From the NCBI GenBank assembly GCA_964475985.1, contig CAYYYP010000005.1, positions 55,999 through 119,998 on the forward strand: 64,000 nt of DNA. The letters are read 5' to 3'. The position numbers and the translations under genes were made by a program. The first letter of the stretch is position 1. Every line of letters starts with the position of its first letter. The stretch is from CAYYYP01 sp964475985. Its GTDB lineage: Bacteria; Bdellovibrionota; UBA1018; CAYHWW01. The notes below the pieces were generated by a model that was not told the DNA's origin, made no database searches, and was given only the letters and a program-made list of their open reading frames with translations. Of this stretch, positions 8,327 to 16,858 are shown piece by piece.

Positions 8327-9511
8327 TTAATCCATCGACTCCAGCGTCAGCGCCGTTGCTTCACCACCACCAATGCAAATGGCCGCAAGCCCACGCCTTT
8401 GCTTCAAAGTCCTTAATGCGTGGGTGAGCGTCACCACAAGCCTTGCGCCGCTGGCTCCGATGGGATGGCCCAAACTTACACCTGAACCAAATACATTTAA
8501 TTTATCGTGTGGAATCTTAAGTTCACGCATGGAAGCCATGGCCACAAGGGCAAACGCCTCATTCACTTCCCATAAATCAACTTCCGTTTCCGCCCATCCG
8601 GCCTTCTGCAAAACCTTCCGACTAGCCTCAATGGGCGCCGTGGTGAACCATTCGGGCGCTTGGGCGTGACTCGCGTAGGCCGTGATCTTAGCCAAGGGTT
8701 TTAAATTATATTTTTTTACTGCGCGTTCAGAAGCTAACAACACGGCGGCCGCCCCATCATTGATGGTACTCGCGTTGGCTGCGGTAACCGTACCGTCTTT
8801 ACTGAAGGCGGGCGAGAGTTTCGGCATCTTATCAAACTGCGCTTTAGCCGGGCCTTCATCCTGAGAGAATACGACAGGATCGCCTTTCTTTTGTGGAATG
8901 GAAATCGGCGTAATTTCATTTTTGAAATAACCTTTTTCAATGGCGGCCTGGGCGCGCTTAAAACTTTCCACGGCATAAGCATCTTGAGCTTCGCGTGAAA
9001 ATCCCATCTCCTTTGCGCAAAGCTCTGCTGCATTGCCCATATGAAAATCGTTGTAAACATCCCAAAGCCCATCTTTAATCATACCGTCAACCAGCACGGC
9101 TTGACCCATTTTGAATCCTTGGCGTGAACCTGGCAAATAATGCGGAACCTGGGACATGTTTTCCATTCCTCCCGCCATAACAATTTCCGCCTCGCCGGTT
9201 TCAATGGATTGAGCACCAAGCATGATGGCCTTCATTCCACTTCCACAAACTTTATTTATGGTCGTGCACGGAACGTGCGCCGGAAGACCCGCAAAAATAG
9301 CCGCCTGTCTTGCGGGAGCTTGCCCCAACCCCGCCGGCAGAACACAACCCATATAAACCTGTCCCACGTCCTCCCCCGGAATTTTTGCGTCTTGAAGTGC
9401 CGACTTCAAAGCGGCCGCGCCAAGCTTTGGCGCAGAAATATTCGCCAACCCACCTAAAAAACTTCCCACTGGCGTGCGCCGCGCAGCAACAATGTAAACG
9501 GATTGAATCAT
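8327..9511 (-). CDS. Acetyl-CoA C-acetyltransferase (thiolase)
   Basis: 394 residues, the standard thiolase length. The nucleophilic Cys is in NKVCGSGMKA near residue 90, the histidine is in GSGVSLGHPIGASGAR, and the second catalytic Cys is in CIGGGEATAL near the C-terminus, where the usual sequence is CIGGGQG. It condenses two acetyl-CoA to acetoacetyl-CoA or performs the reverse thiolysis. It leads the three-gene string with the CoA-transferase subunits, which fits acetoacetate or polyhydroxybutyrate-derived carbon use. The CIGGGEAT variant is mild and occurs in other biosynthetic-type thiolases. Confidence 0.93.
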   Translation of the reverse strand: MIQSVYIVAARRTPVGSFLGGLANISAPKLGAAALKSALQDAKIPGEDVGQVYMGCVLPAGLGQAPARQAAIFAGLPAHVPCTTINKVCGSGMKAIMLGAQSIETGEAEIVMAGGMENMSQVPHYLPGSRQGFKMGQAVLVDGMIKDGLWDVYNDFHMGNAAELCAKEMGFSREAQDAYAVESFKRAQAAIEKGYFKNEITPISIPQKKGDPVVFSQDEGPAKAQFDKMPKLSPAFSKDGTVTAANASTINDGAAAVLLASERAVKKYNLKPLAKITAYASHAQAPEWFTTAPIEASRKVLQKAGWAETEVDLWEVNEAFALVAMASMRELKIPHDKLNVFGSGVSLGHPIGASGARLVVTLTHALRTLKQRRGLAAICIGGGEATALTLESMD

Positions 9512-9690
9512 CTGAAAACTCCTTTGAAAAATGGGTGAGACTTAGTTGTCTGGAATGCAAATACGCTTGTCAAGATTTGAAAGTCCTACGCGGGCGATCT
9601 TCAAAGATCGTCAATAAATTCAAAGAATACATCCAAGAGCATCCTGCAAGACATTGACCTGTGGTGCGGGCTGTGTGACTCTTTAATTAC

Positions 9691-10515
9691 ATGGAACGTC
9701 GCAAAGACACCGAACTTCGTGGGGAAAGACTTCCTCGAGAATATCTTGACATCATATCAAGTGTATTTACAAAAAATTTTTCCCCGAGGCTCCGTGGGCG
9801 CGGCAAAGAGCGCGAAGCCTTTGTAGTGTTCGGAGAAATTTATCCCGACGAAGTTTTAGTGGCCATCTCGCTTAAGAATCCTGGCAATCTGCGCATGACG
9901 ACCTGTTATGCATCCATGGATTACCCGCCAGCGTCCCTAATGGGAGAAAGTGGTTCATCTCAGTTGATGGCCAAATCAACTTCCGAGGCCGTGCAAATGA
10001 CGGTAAACACTTGCGTTGACGTCCTTGGTAGTTTTTTTCAAAGTTTTTTTGATGAGGACCGCCCCATTGATTTTGAAACCGACCGCGGCACCGACTGGGG
10101 CGCAGTTGAGATCGATAAAACTACAAAAGTATATGTGCGCATCAATCGAGATAACTTGGAGCTAGAAGCGGCGTCGGATGAATTTATTGCCCAACATGAA
10201 GCCATGGAAGATCGCGCCATGCAGGTGCTAGGGGATGACCTGGCCCCTCAGGATGGCGAAATGCTAGAAGAGCCTGAGGCCGATGACGCCGATATAGAAG
10301 ATAACGACGATCAAGATGTTTCGGGCGATTTCCTTGAAGAATCCGACGACGAAGTCGAAGACGAAGAGCCTTCGGATGAAGATGAAGATGAAGATGAAGA
10401 TGAAGATTACGAAGAACCTTTGGCGAAAAAAGAACCTGAGAAAAAGACCACTGGCCCAGGTGTGAGCAAAGATTCGCCATCTCAAGCAAAAGCCAAAAAG
10501 CGAACCCTGAACTAA
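9691..10515 (+). CDS. Conserved-looking cytoplasmic protein with strongly acidic C-terminus
   Basis: 274 residues. The first 170 or so appear folded and contain an alternating strand/helix pattern (AFVVFGEIYPDEVLVAISL, then a helix VQMTVNTCVDVLGSFFQSFF). From about residue 185 the chain becomes a low-complexity run of Asp and Glu ending in a short basic tail. Part of that run is encoded by a hexanucleotide repeat at 10375-10404. No signal peptide or membrane segment. I do not recognise a family. The acidic tail may bind a basic partner; the next gene, on the opposite strand, encodes a very basic protein with its own acidic tail. Confidence 0.65.
   Translation: MERRKDTELRGERLPREYLDIISSVFTKNFSPRLRGRGKEREAFVVFGEIYPDEVLVAISLKNPGNLRMTTCYASMDYPPASLMGESGSSQLMAKSTSEAVQMTVNTCVDVLGSFFQSFFDEDRPIDFETDRGTDWGAVEIDKTTKVYVRINRDNLELEAASDEFIAQHEAMEDRAMQVLGDDLAPQDGEMLEEPEADDADIEDNDDQDVSGDFLEESDDEVEDEEPSDEDEDEDEDEDYEEPLAKKEPEKKTTGPGVSKDSPSQAKAKKRTLN
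10375..10404 (+). repeat. (GATGAA)5 microsatellite in the acidic tail gene
   Basis: Five perfect tandem copies of GATGAA, followed by a partial GAT, encode alternating Asp-Glu. Repeat number changes would lengthen or shorten the acidic tail by two residues without a frameshift. Confidence 0.9.
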
Positions 10516-10563
10516 TAAAATTTACGGAAGTTCCTAGCGAATAAACCTGGCTCGGAGCTGATC

Positions 10564-11262
10564 TCAGCCGAAGCCAAAATCATCATCATCGTCAAATTCC
10601 GAGCGCTTAGCGGTGTCTATGATTTCCTCAACTCCGCCGGTATCCGTCTCGGATTCGAAATCTTCAGTGGCAGCCGATGTATCTTCAAACTCAAGCTCAC
10701 CAACGACCTTGGCAAATTCTTTTTCACTCGCAAGATCGACACGAATGGTCTCAATATACTTATCCGGATATTTGGACACGAGTTCCTCAATATAAATATC
10801 CAGGCGCTTTTCCTTAAGAATAGATTCTTTCTTTTTAATGCGCTTCCAGTTCTTAATGTAATGCAATCTGCAATAACGCAGAGTGCTCATGGGCAAATCG
10901 CAGCCTTCTTCGCGACAAATAGCGATGGAGGAAGTATAACTCGAACGACTTGGAGCCCGCGGAGTTTTTAAAGCCGGTTTTGAAACGGAATTATGATCAT
11001 GTTTTGATAAATGGGAAGCATTTGAATTCATGGCTGCGCCTTGGGTTCCTTTGGATACTGACTTTCCTTTAGATGCCGCCTCAGCCTTAGATTTCAAATT
11101 TTTAGAAGTCTTGATCTTGAGATCCACGTTTGAATCTTTTGATTTTGAGCTTTTTGAAGTGTCTTTAGAAGATTTTAGGTTCTTAAGGGTTTGTTTCACT
11201 TTTTCTGCCGATGTCCTACTTTTTGCGAATTTTCCAGCTTTTGTATTTTGGTGATTACGCAT
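10564..11262 (-). CDS. Basic Lys/Ser-rich protein with a Cys/His cluster and acidic tail
   Basis: 232 residues in three zones. Residues 1-110 are low-complexity, rich in Lys and Ser. Residues 113-185 look folded and hold C116, C121, C131 and H134 (C-x4-C-x9-C-x2-H), which could bind zinc, followed by a helical basic segment. The last 45 residues are acidic and end in a run of Asp. The architecture suggests a nucleic-acid- or RNA-polymerase-associated protein, but no family is recognised with certainty. An ATG at 11262 is preceded by AAGGGG. It converges with the acidic-tail protein gene. Confidence 0.6.
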   Translation of the reverse strand: MRNHQNTKAGKFAKSRTSAEKVKQTLKNLKSSKDTSKSSKSKDSNVDLKIKTSKNLKSKAEAASKGKSVSKGTQGAAMNSNASHLSKHDHNSVSKPALKTPRAPSRSSYTSSIAICREEGCDLPMSTLRYCRLHYIKNWKRIKKKESILKEKRLDIYIEELVSKYPDKYIETIRVDLASEKEFAKVVGELEFEDTSAATEDFESETDTGGVEEIIDTAKRSEFDDDDDFGFG

Positions 11263-11345
11263 TTTGACAACCCCTTAACTTTTTTTACCGCCACTTCAAA
11301 CTAACCTTTTTTGGATTTAGGTTTCAGCTACACTAAAGTCAAGAA

Positions 11346-12341
11346 ATGAAATCCCCTATGTCCGAGAAACCAACCGCTAAACGCCGCCCAAACCTAAAAT
11401 TTATAGACCTTCACTTACACGGAGCGTTTGGCTGTGATTTTAGCCAACCAGATTCCAGAGGGCAGGTATTTCAAACTCTAGAAAAGCTTTATGAAAGTGG
11501 AGTCACGGCTTTTTGCCCGACTCTAATTTCATCTGATCAGTACGTCTTTTCCGCAGCCCTTAAGTTTTGGGGAAACTTTCTTCGGGAGTTTCGGGTAGGC
11601 TACCCAAATGCCTCAAAGTCAGCTTCAGCAAAACGCCTAAGCGTGCCCTTAGGATTACATTTAGAAGGTCCATTTTTAAGCCCTAAAAAAGCTGGCGCCC
11701 ACCCCCAGGTTTTTTTGGAGGCCCCAAGCTTAAGTTTGCTCAAAAAATTTAAACGAGAAAGCCTGGATTCGCTTCGTATCTTAACTTTGGCGCCAGAACT
11801 CAAGAACGCACTTCAAGTCATCGCTTGGGCGGCAAAATCAAATATTCGGGTGCAACTTGGCCATTCCTGCGCCACCACGTCCCAGGCCCTAGCGGGTTTG
11901 CGCTCGGGAGCGACTGGCTTTACCCACCTTTTTAACGCCATGGATTTTCATCATCGCAATGCGGGACTAGTGGGAGCGTTTCTCTTTGCCGCCACCCGGG
12001 CAAACAAAATCGGTGCAGAAATTATTTGTGACGGACTCCATGTTGATCCCTTCCTTGCTTTCGGTTTGCTCCAAAAATATTCCCCCATTTTATATCCGGT
12101 AAGTGATGCCTGTTCACTTGCGGGCCATGGCAGTCATGAAGCCACTTTGGGGTCGCTGAAAGTTCACCGCAATGTAAGCAACCAAAACTTAGCCTTTGCC
12201 GATCGTCAGGGAAAGCTCCTCGCCGGCTCCGCCGTATTGTTGCCCGAGCATCCTAAGCTTTTAGCTGCCGCCATCGATTGTTCGGTAAAAGAGGTGGAAC
12301 GGTTTTTTAAGCTTTCCAAAAGTTTGTTGCCATCGGCTTAA
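11346..12341 (+). CDS. nagA: N-acetylglucosamine-6-phosphate deacetylase-like amidohydrolase
   Basis: 331 residues, shorter than the usual 370-390. The metal-dependent amidohydrolase motifs occur in order: DLHLHG near residue 21, LHLEGPF (metal-binding Glu), LGHSCAT, THLFNAM, DGLHVDP and the catalytic-Asp region PVSDA. NagA removes acetate from GlcNAc-6-phosphate during amino-sugar or peptidoglycan recycling in the cytoplasm. The shortened N-terminus lacks most of the small beta-sandwich domain that normally precedes the barrel. No nagB or PTS gene is adjacent. A second ATG at 11358 is possible. Confidence 0.82.
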   Translation: MKSPMSEKPTAKRRPNLKFIDLHLHGAFGCDFSQPDSRGQVFQTLEKLYESGVTAFCPTLISSDQYVFSAALKFWGNFLREFRVGYPNASKSASAKRLSVPLGLHLEGPFLSPKKAGAHPQVFLEAPSLSLLKKFKRESLDSLRILTLAPELKNALQVIAWAAKSNIRVQLGHSCATTSQALAGLRSGATGFTHLFNAMDFHHRNAGLVGAFLFAATRANKIGAEIICDGLHVDPFLAFGLLQKYSPILYPVSDACSLAGHGSHEATLGSLKVHRNVSNQNLAFADRQGKLLAGSAVLLPEHPKLLAAAIDCSVKEVERFFKLSKSLLPSA

Positions 12342-12463
12342 AGAATCGACGGTGCCCGTCACAAAACCTTAATAATTCGCCGTGACTCCCGCACCTCATA
12401 AATTAAATAAGTTTATATAAACTCCGTTCCAAATTTTGTCACTGCGTGTTAAGTCCGGCAACT

Positions 12464-13231
12464 ATGGGATCTTTTTTTGATTCTAAAAGTATTAAGCCTT
12501 CGGTCATTTTACTCAGCAGTTTTTTTTGCAATTTCGTATTGGCGCAAGATCTACCCGGAAACCCGTTGCTGCGAAGCTGTACTTCCGCGCCAACCCCACT
12601 CACTGGTTTAGCCTCTCCTTGGAACGCCATTTCACCAGAACGCCACCCTTTGCACGAAGGCACTACTTTTCCGCAGATTTTCCTCCCGAATGAGCTGAAT
12701 TTTAGCCATTTCGGCAGCCGTGCAGGCCGAACCAACTTACAGGAAACCCTCAGATTCATTTCCTTTGATCATGTCCACGACTCATCCTTTTCCATCGTAC
12801 ATAACATTGCCGGAACGTCGGTAAGTCCTGCGCTTTACCTCACGGTAAGGTCCTTCATCAGCAGTTCTCTCAACATTTTTTTGATTCAATGTCCGGTACG
12901 AGAGACCCCTGGGGCTGGCAATTGCCAACGCATTCAACGAATCTTCCTGCAGACTTCTCCAACGCTTGAGCCCATAAGCATTGAAGTCGCGGCGTCCGTC
13001 TCGGCCATGGCCATTGATTTCTGCTGGACGGGACATGGCACCACGGTGTCGGCGGGCTTTTTGCCAGGGCCTAGGTTCAATGAGGCCTATATTCTAAATG
13101 CCGATCAGAAGCGTAGACATGTGGGAAGGCTTGCCACCCGCATAGTAGAACGCGTAGTGGGCGCCGTCCTCAGCCGCTTCCAAAATACGCCACCTAGTGC
13201 AGCGCCAAACCCGGCCGGGACCCCGCCATGA
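12464..13231 (+). CDS. Secreted protein of unknown function, first of a coupled pair
   Basis: 255 residues from the ATG at 12464. A GTG at 12446 is an in-frame alternative without a ribosome site. The signal peptide ends at about FVLAQ-DLPG. The mature part contains several Cys (about four) and a C-terminal segment resembling a helix (RRHVGRLATRIVERVVGAVL) before a proline-rich tail. The family is not recognised. Its TGA overlaps the ATG of the next gene (ATGA at 13228-13231), so the two secreted proteins are made together and probably work together. Confidence 0.6.
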   Translation: MGSFFDSKSIKPSVILLSSFFCNFVLAQDLPGNPLLRSCTSAPTPLTGLASPWNAISPERHPLHEGTTFPQIFLPNELNFSHFGSRAGRTNLQETLRFISFDHVHDSSFSIVHNIAGTSVSPALYLTVRSFISSSLNIFLIQCPVRETPGAGNCQRIQRIFLQTSPTLEPISIEVAASVSAMAIDFCWTGHGTTVSAGFLPGPRFNEAYILNADQKRRHVGRLATRIVERVVGAVLSRFQNTPPSAAPNPAGTPP

Positions 13232-14445
13232 AAAAATTAAAATCCGCCTGCGTTTTATTACTATTTTTTATTTGTGCTGGTCTAGATGCATGGGCGCAAG
13301 CGCCCGACCTACCGATACCTGAAGCGTTTCTTATTGTGGTGCAACCTAGGCCTATTTTGATGGCGCGTTACAGCGATAATCCCTTTCCTTTCCTGGGCCA
13401 CACCGCCATTCTCGCTCACAACACCGAGGACCCAAACCAGGATAAGGTTTACGAGTATTTGCCCGAAAATACTGAAGCACTTTTTGATCACGGGCTTTTG
13501 CGAGGGTTTCGCACCCTGCTTGACCGAGACTTTCCCGCGCACTGGAAAGAATCATCACCCGCAAGTTTTCTCGCGAGCCATGAACTTAGGGGCCCTGAAC
13601 TCAGTTTTTATCGCATTCAAATTGGAGACGTAGGAATTCAAGACGACCCGTCTGAGCGGCGCGCTTTTTTTGCGGAACTCGGATCTCTATGTGCTCACCC
13701 CCGGCCAGAAAATTTCCGGTTTACGCAGAACAACAATAATATTGGTTTATCAAATTTTCTGATCCGCCATACTAGCGATCGGGCGCTTATCAATATTCGC
13801 GGTCCCTTAGCCCAGGTTCAATACGGACCTCGTCGCCTCACGCGACGGCATGTTTTGGAAGCGGCCTTTGCCAATGCCCTACGATATTCATCAAACCAAA
13901 CCATTCCCATTTATGCCGGAATTCTCAGGTCCGACCCCAGGGCGCAAAGGGACTCTACTTCCTTTTTCTCCTTCCCAACTACTCAAGACCTACGGGATCA
14001 AATTCTTCGCGCCGAAAGGCTGGCGTTTGCCCCCCTTCTACGGGCGGGCCAGGGCAATGCCAGAGATTTCCTGCCAACCTATTATCAAAGCGAATCGGCC
14101 AGCGTTCGCGCCTGGACGGAATTTTCATTTTTTGCATCGGAAACTAGTCTTAGAATCATTCGCAGGGCCCAAGGATTTACCAACCCCTCCAGTAGGCTTC
14201 CGGAGGTTGGTAGTCCCGTTAGTTTTGGCGGATTACAAACTTTAGGTCAGTTGCTTGAGGTGAATCTCCTCCAAGAACTACGCTCGCCCCTTCCGCTCCC
14301 CGTAGAACAAACGTTTTTTTCGTCCCCTTGGCTTGAGCAAGTGTTACGTGAGCAAGGGGCAATCCACTCCATAACCCTAGATGAAGCGGAAAATCTAAGG
14401 TCAGGGTTTGATATCGACGCCTTAATGCCCGCAGGCTTTCTCTAA
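13228..14445 (+). CDS. Secreted protein of unknown function, second of a coupled pair
   Basis: 405 residues with a clear signal peptide (MKKLKSACVLLLFFICAG ... AWAQ). The start of the mature region (PFPFLGHTAILAHN, then KVYEYLP) resembles loops seen in proteins that carry a GHxA motif such as DUF4105-like or permuted papain-like hydrolases, but the similarity is too short to assign. The remainder is rich in Phe, Arg and Ser. It starts inside the stop of the preceding secreted gene and overlaps by 24 bases the convergent small Cys-rich gene at its 3' end. Confidence 0.6.
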   Translation: MKKLKSACVLLLFFICAGLDAWAQAPDLPIPEAFLIVVQPRPILMARYSDNPFPFLGHTAILAHNTEDPNQDKVYEYLPENTEALFDHGLLRGFRTLLDRDFPAHWKESSPASFLASHELRGPELSFYRIQIGDVGIQDDPSERRAFFAELGSLCAHPRPENFRFTQNNNNIGLSNFLIRHTSDRALINIRGPLAQVQYGPRRLTRRHVLEAAFANALRYSSNQTIPIYAGILRSDPRAQRDSTSFFSFPTTQDLRDQILRAERLAFAPLLRAGQGNARDFLPTYYQSESASVRAWTEFSFFASETSLRIIRRAQGFTNPSSRLPEVGSPVSFGGLQTLGQLLEVNLLQELRSPLPLPVEQTFFSSPWLEQVLREQGAIHSITLDEAENLRSGFDIDALMPAGFL

Positions 14446-14814
14446 ATCTTTTTGATGATCACGGTAACATTCCGAGTACTCAGCCTGGGTAAACTGCGCA
14501 TTTCTTAAATTTTTACAGTGTTTGCGAACGCTCGCTTGGCAGGCTGGAGTGATACGTTCTAAATATTTTACATTTGGAGCGTTAGTGTTGCCGCAAGCAG
14601 CGCCAATGATTTTGATAAGTTTTAAACATTCCTGGAATTTGGGGTTATCCGAAGTTAGATTTTTACAACTTTTATCGTAGTTTAACGACGCTTCTTGGCA
14701 AGCTGGGCTGAGGGCCGCAGAGGAAATCTGAACGCCGATCGTGAGGGCCAGAAGAATCATAACCATTTTCTTTAGAAATGTTTGAGCACCATATATGAGA
14801 TTAGCCATACTCAA
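14422..14814 (-). CDS. Small secreted cysteine-rich protein
   Basis: 130 residues. Residues 1-33 form a signal peptide (FLKK followed by MVMILLALTIGV ... SSA). The mature domain has eight Cys in a spaced pattern (PACQEAS, SCKNLTS, FQECLKL, GAACGN, PACQAS, HCKN, SECYR, KACGH), suggesting four disulphides in a small helical periplasmic or exported protein. The helix-Cys repeats look like an internal duplication (ACQEASLNYDKSCKN versus ACQASVRKHCKN). Family not recognised. The ATG at 14808 is an alternative start. Confidence 0.65.
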   Translation of the reverse strand: MSMANLIYGAQTFLKKMVMILLALTIGVQISSAALSPACQEASLNYDKSCKNLTSDNPKFQECLKLIKIIGAACGNTNAPNVKYLERITPACQASVRKHCKNLRNAQFTQAEYSECYRDHQKDLEKACGH

Positions 14815-14897
14815 ATGTTAAACTAAAACCCGGCTCAAGCATAAGCTCTGAATAAACTTGACTTATACACTCAACTCATGATGAAAAGCGCAATTCT

Positions 14898-15569
14898 ATG
14901 CGCATCTCACTTCATGCTATTCAGACTGAACCCCATAAGTTCACTTTTGATACCATCACCAATACCGCTCACCGCGAAACTCACTCGGAAGATGGCCACC
15001 GGCAAAATCACGAACTCAATCCCCATTGGTTAGCCCAGCTCATTTCCCAAATTGAAGCTGCGGAAAAAGGGGATGACGCCAAAAAAGATCAAACAGGCCC
15101 CGTAAAAGCCCACCTGGAAGTTCAAATTGTAAAACAAGAAGGATTTTGGGTTTTAGACGGAACCTTCTCCGGACAAATTCACCTTCTTTGCGCTCGCTGT
15201 GCCGAAGTTTTTGCCCAATCTCTAACGTTTAGCTTTCGCACGCTTCTTTCCCGAGGTTCGGAAGACTCCTCTGGCCTAGGATTAGGAAGTGCCCCCGGAG
15301 GCGCCCACACTTTAGGGGCCAGGGAGCAAGCAGAAGGTGAAGAGCTTCGTGAGGTCGACATCGAGTTTTTGGATGATGAATGGCTTGAGATGAATCACAT
15401 CCTACGTGAGCAGATCTATTTAAAAATTCCTTTTCAACCGCTTTGTGATGAGGCATGTAAAGGACTTTGCGTGACGTGTGGGCAGAATAAAAACAAGTCT
15501 CCCTGTCAATGTCACCGGCTGAAGGTAGGTTCCTTAGGCTTAGCCCTGAAAGAAACCCTCAAGTTTTAG
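14898..15569 (+). CDS. yceD: YceD/DUF177 family protein, 23S rRNA accumulation
   Basis: 223 residues. The family signature is present: LCARCAEVF near residue 100 and a C-terminal cluster CDEACKGLCVTCGQNKN with paired Cys that may bind zinc, followed by CQCH. In other bacteria YceD (DUF177) is encoded beside rpmF and affects 23S rRNA and fatty-acid gene expression. Here it lies 71 bases before rpmF on the same strand, which supports the identity. A glycine-rich insertion at about residues 115-150 makes it longer than the roughly 170-residue norm. Confidence 0.88.
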   Translation: MRISLHAIQTEPHKFTFDTITNTAHRETHSEDGHRQNHELNPHWLAQLISQIEAAEKGDDAKKDQTGPVKAHLEVQIVKQEGFWVLDGTFSGQIHLLCARCAEVFAQSLTFSFRTLLSRGSEDSSGLGLGSAPGGAHTLGAREQAEGEELREVDIEFLDDEWLEMNHILREQIYLKIPFQPLCDEACKGLCVTCGQNKNKSPCQCHRLKVGSLGLALKETLKF

Positions 15570-15640
15570 TTCGGGCAAAAAGTTTTAAAAGTTCGATAGG
15601 TTTTATAAGTAGTATTTTTTTAAGTAATGAGGAGTAACCC

Positions 15641-15838
15641 ATGGCAGTTCCTAAGAAAAAAGTTTCCCCCAGCCGTCGTAATACACGTAGACAATTCTAC
15701 GAACTCAAACCTGAAGGTTATATCTCTTGCCCTAACTGTCTTGAGCTCAAACGACCACATCGTATTTGTAAAGCTTGCGGCAACTACAATGGCAGGCAAG
15801 TGATCACCGTTGCTTCAGCTGAAAAGTCTGAAAATTAA
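15641..15838 (+). CDS. rpmF: 50S ribosomal protein L32
   Basis: 65 residues, typical length. It begins MAVPKKKVSPSRRNTRR and carries the zinc-ribbon pairs CPNC and CKAC that mark the Cys-containing form of L32. A strong GAGGAG ribosome site stands 5-10 bases before the ATG. It follows yceD and precedes fabD by only 21 bases. In many proteobacteria plsX and fabH lie in this gap, and they are missing here. Confidence 0.97.
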   Translation: MAVPKKKVSPSRRNTRRQFYELKPEGYISCPNCLELKRPHRICKACGNYNGRQVITVASAEKSEN

Positions 15839-15859
15839 TTTAAATCTAAATCATTTTTG

Positions 15860-16858
15860 ATGAAACTTAGAGAGCTCTTAGACAAGAACCGTCGGGGCGA
15901 AAAATTAGCTCTCCTATTTCCAGGGCAAGGTTCCCAAGTCCTAGGGATGGGCAAAGATTTTTATACTGACTTTCATATCGCCCGAGTGGTGTTTGAAGAA
16001 GCTAGCGATGTCTTGGGATTCAATGTCAAAAAGTTATGTTTTGATGGTCCGTTCGAAGACCTGACGCTCACCGAAAACCTGCAACCATCTTTAGTAACGG
16101 TAGAGATCGCCATTTGGCGCTGCTTAAAACACGAATTTGCGCCAAATATTTCATTTTATGCCGGTCATTCCTTAGGTGAATATTCGGCGTTGGTGGCCGC
16201 AGAAAGCTTAAGTTTGGCGGATGCCTTAAGGCTAACCAATTTGCGCGGAAAGGCCATGCAGCAGGCTGTGCCGCCGGGAGATGGCGCCATGGCAGCATTA
16301 CTAGGGCTAGATCTCGCACAAGAAAAGCTAGTGGAGCAACTCTGCGCAACCATTTCCCAAAATGAAAAAGAACTCTTGGTCTCCGTTGCGAACTACAATG
16401 CTCCCGGGCAGATCGTAGTAGCGGGACGCGCCAATGGCATTAAGCAGCTATTGGCTGAAATCAAATTAATTCCGGAAATCAGCCGAACAAAATCCATAAT
16501 GCTTCCCGTGAGCGCTCCCTTCCACTGTGAACTCATGGAGCCCGCAAAAAAAGCTTTAGAAAATCCTGTAGCAGAAGTTGCATTTTTTGCGCCAAATGCT
16601 CCGGTATTACAGAACGTTACCGCAAAACCCACGAACCGGGTTTCTGAATTAAGCATGGGCTTACTTAAGCAAATAACGGCACCGGTGCTGTGGCGCCAAA
16701 CCCTTGAGTGTTTAAAAAATGAAAAAGTAAGTTTTGCTTTGGAAGTCGGGCCGGGCCAGGTTTTGAGTGGTTTACTTAAGCGGTCAGCCCCAGAGATTTC
16801 TTGTGTGAGCGTCAACTCCATGAAAGTGTTTTGCCAAGATGGAAGATCAGAAAACTAG
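15860..16858 (+). CDS. fabD: Malonyl-CoA:ACP transacylase
   Basis: 332 residues from the ATG at 15860 (a TTG just upstream is also in frame). LFPGQGSQVLGMG opens the fold and GHSLGEYSAL holds the catalytic Ser near residue 97; VSAPFHCELM gives the catalytic His. It loads malonate from CoA onto ACP for fatty-acid elongation in the cytoplasm. The last 20 bases overlap the start of fabG, so the fab genes are tightly coupled. Confidence 0.96.
   Translation: MKLRELLDKNRRGEKLALLFPGQGSQVLGMGKDFYTDFHIARVVFEEASDVLGFNVKKLCFDGPFEDLTLTENLQPSLVTVEIAIWRCLKHEFAPNISFYAGHSLGEYSALVAAESLSLADALRLTNLRGKAMQQAVPPGDGAMAALLGLDLAQEKLVEQLCATISQNEKELLVSVANYNAPGQIVVAGRANGIKQLLAEIKLIPEISRTKSIMLPVSAPFHCELMEPAKKALENPVAEVAFFAPNAPVLQNVTAKPTNRVSELSMGLLKQITAPVLWRQTLECLKNEKVSFALEVGPGQVLSGLLKRSAPEISCVSVNSMKVFCQDGRSEN

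Noticed and set aside
9310..9657. 115-codon plus-strand frame antisense to thiolase
   Set aside because: It lies largely opposite the thiolase gene and has no family match or ribosome site.
12342..12445. Terminator after nagA
   Set aside because: Only a 5-bp stem (GACGG-TGC-CCGTC) without a T-run; too weak.
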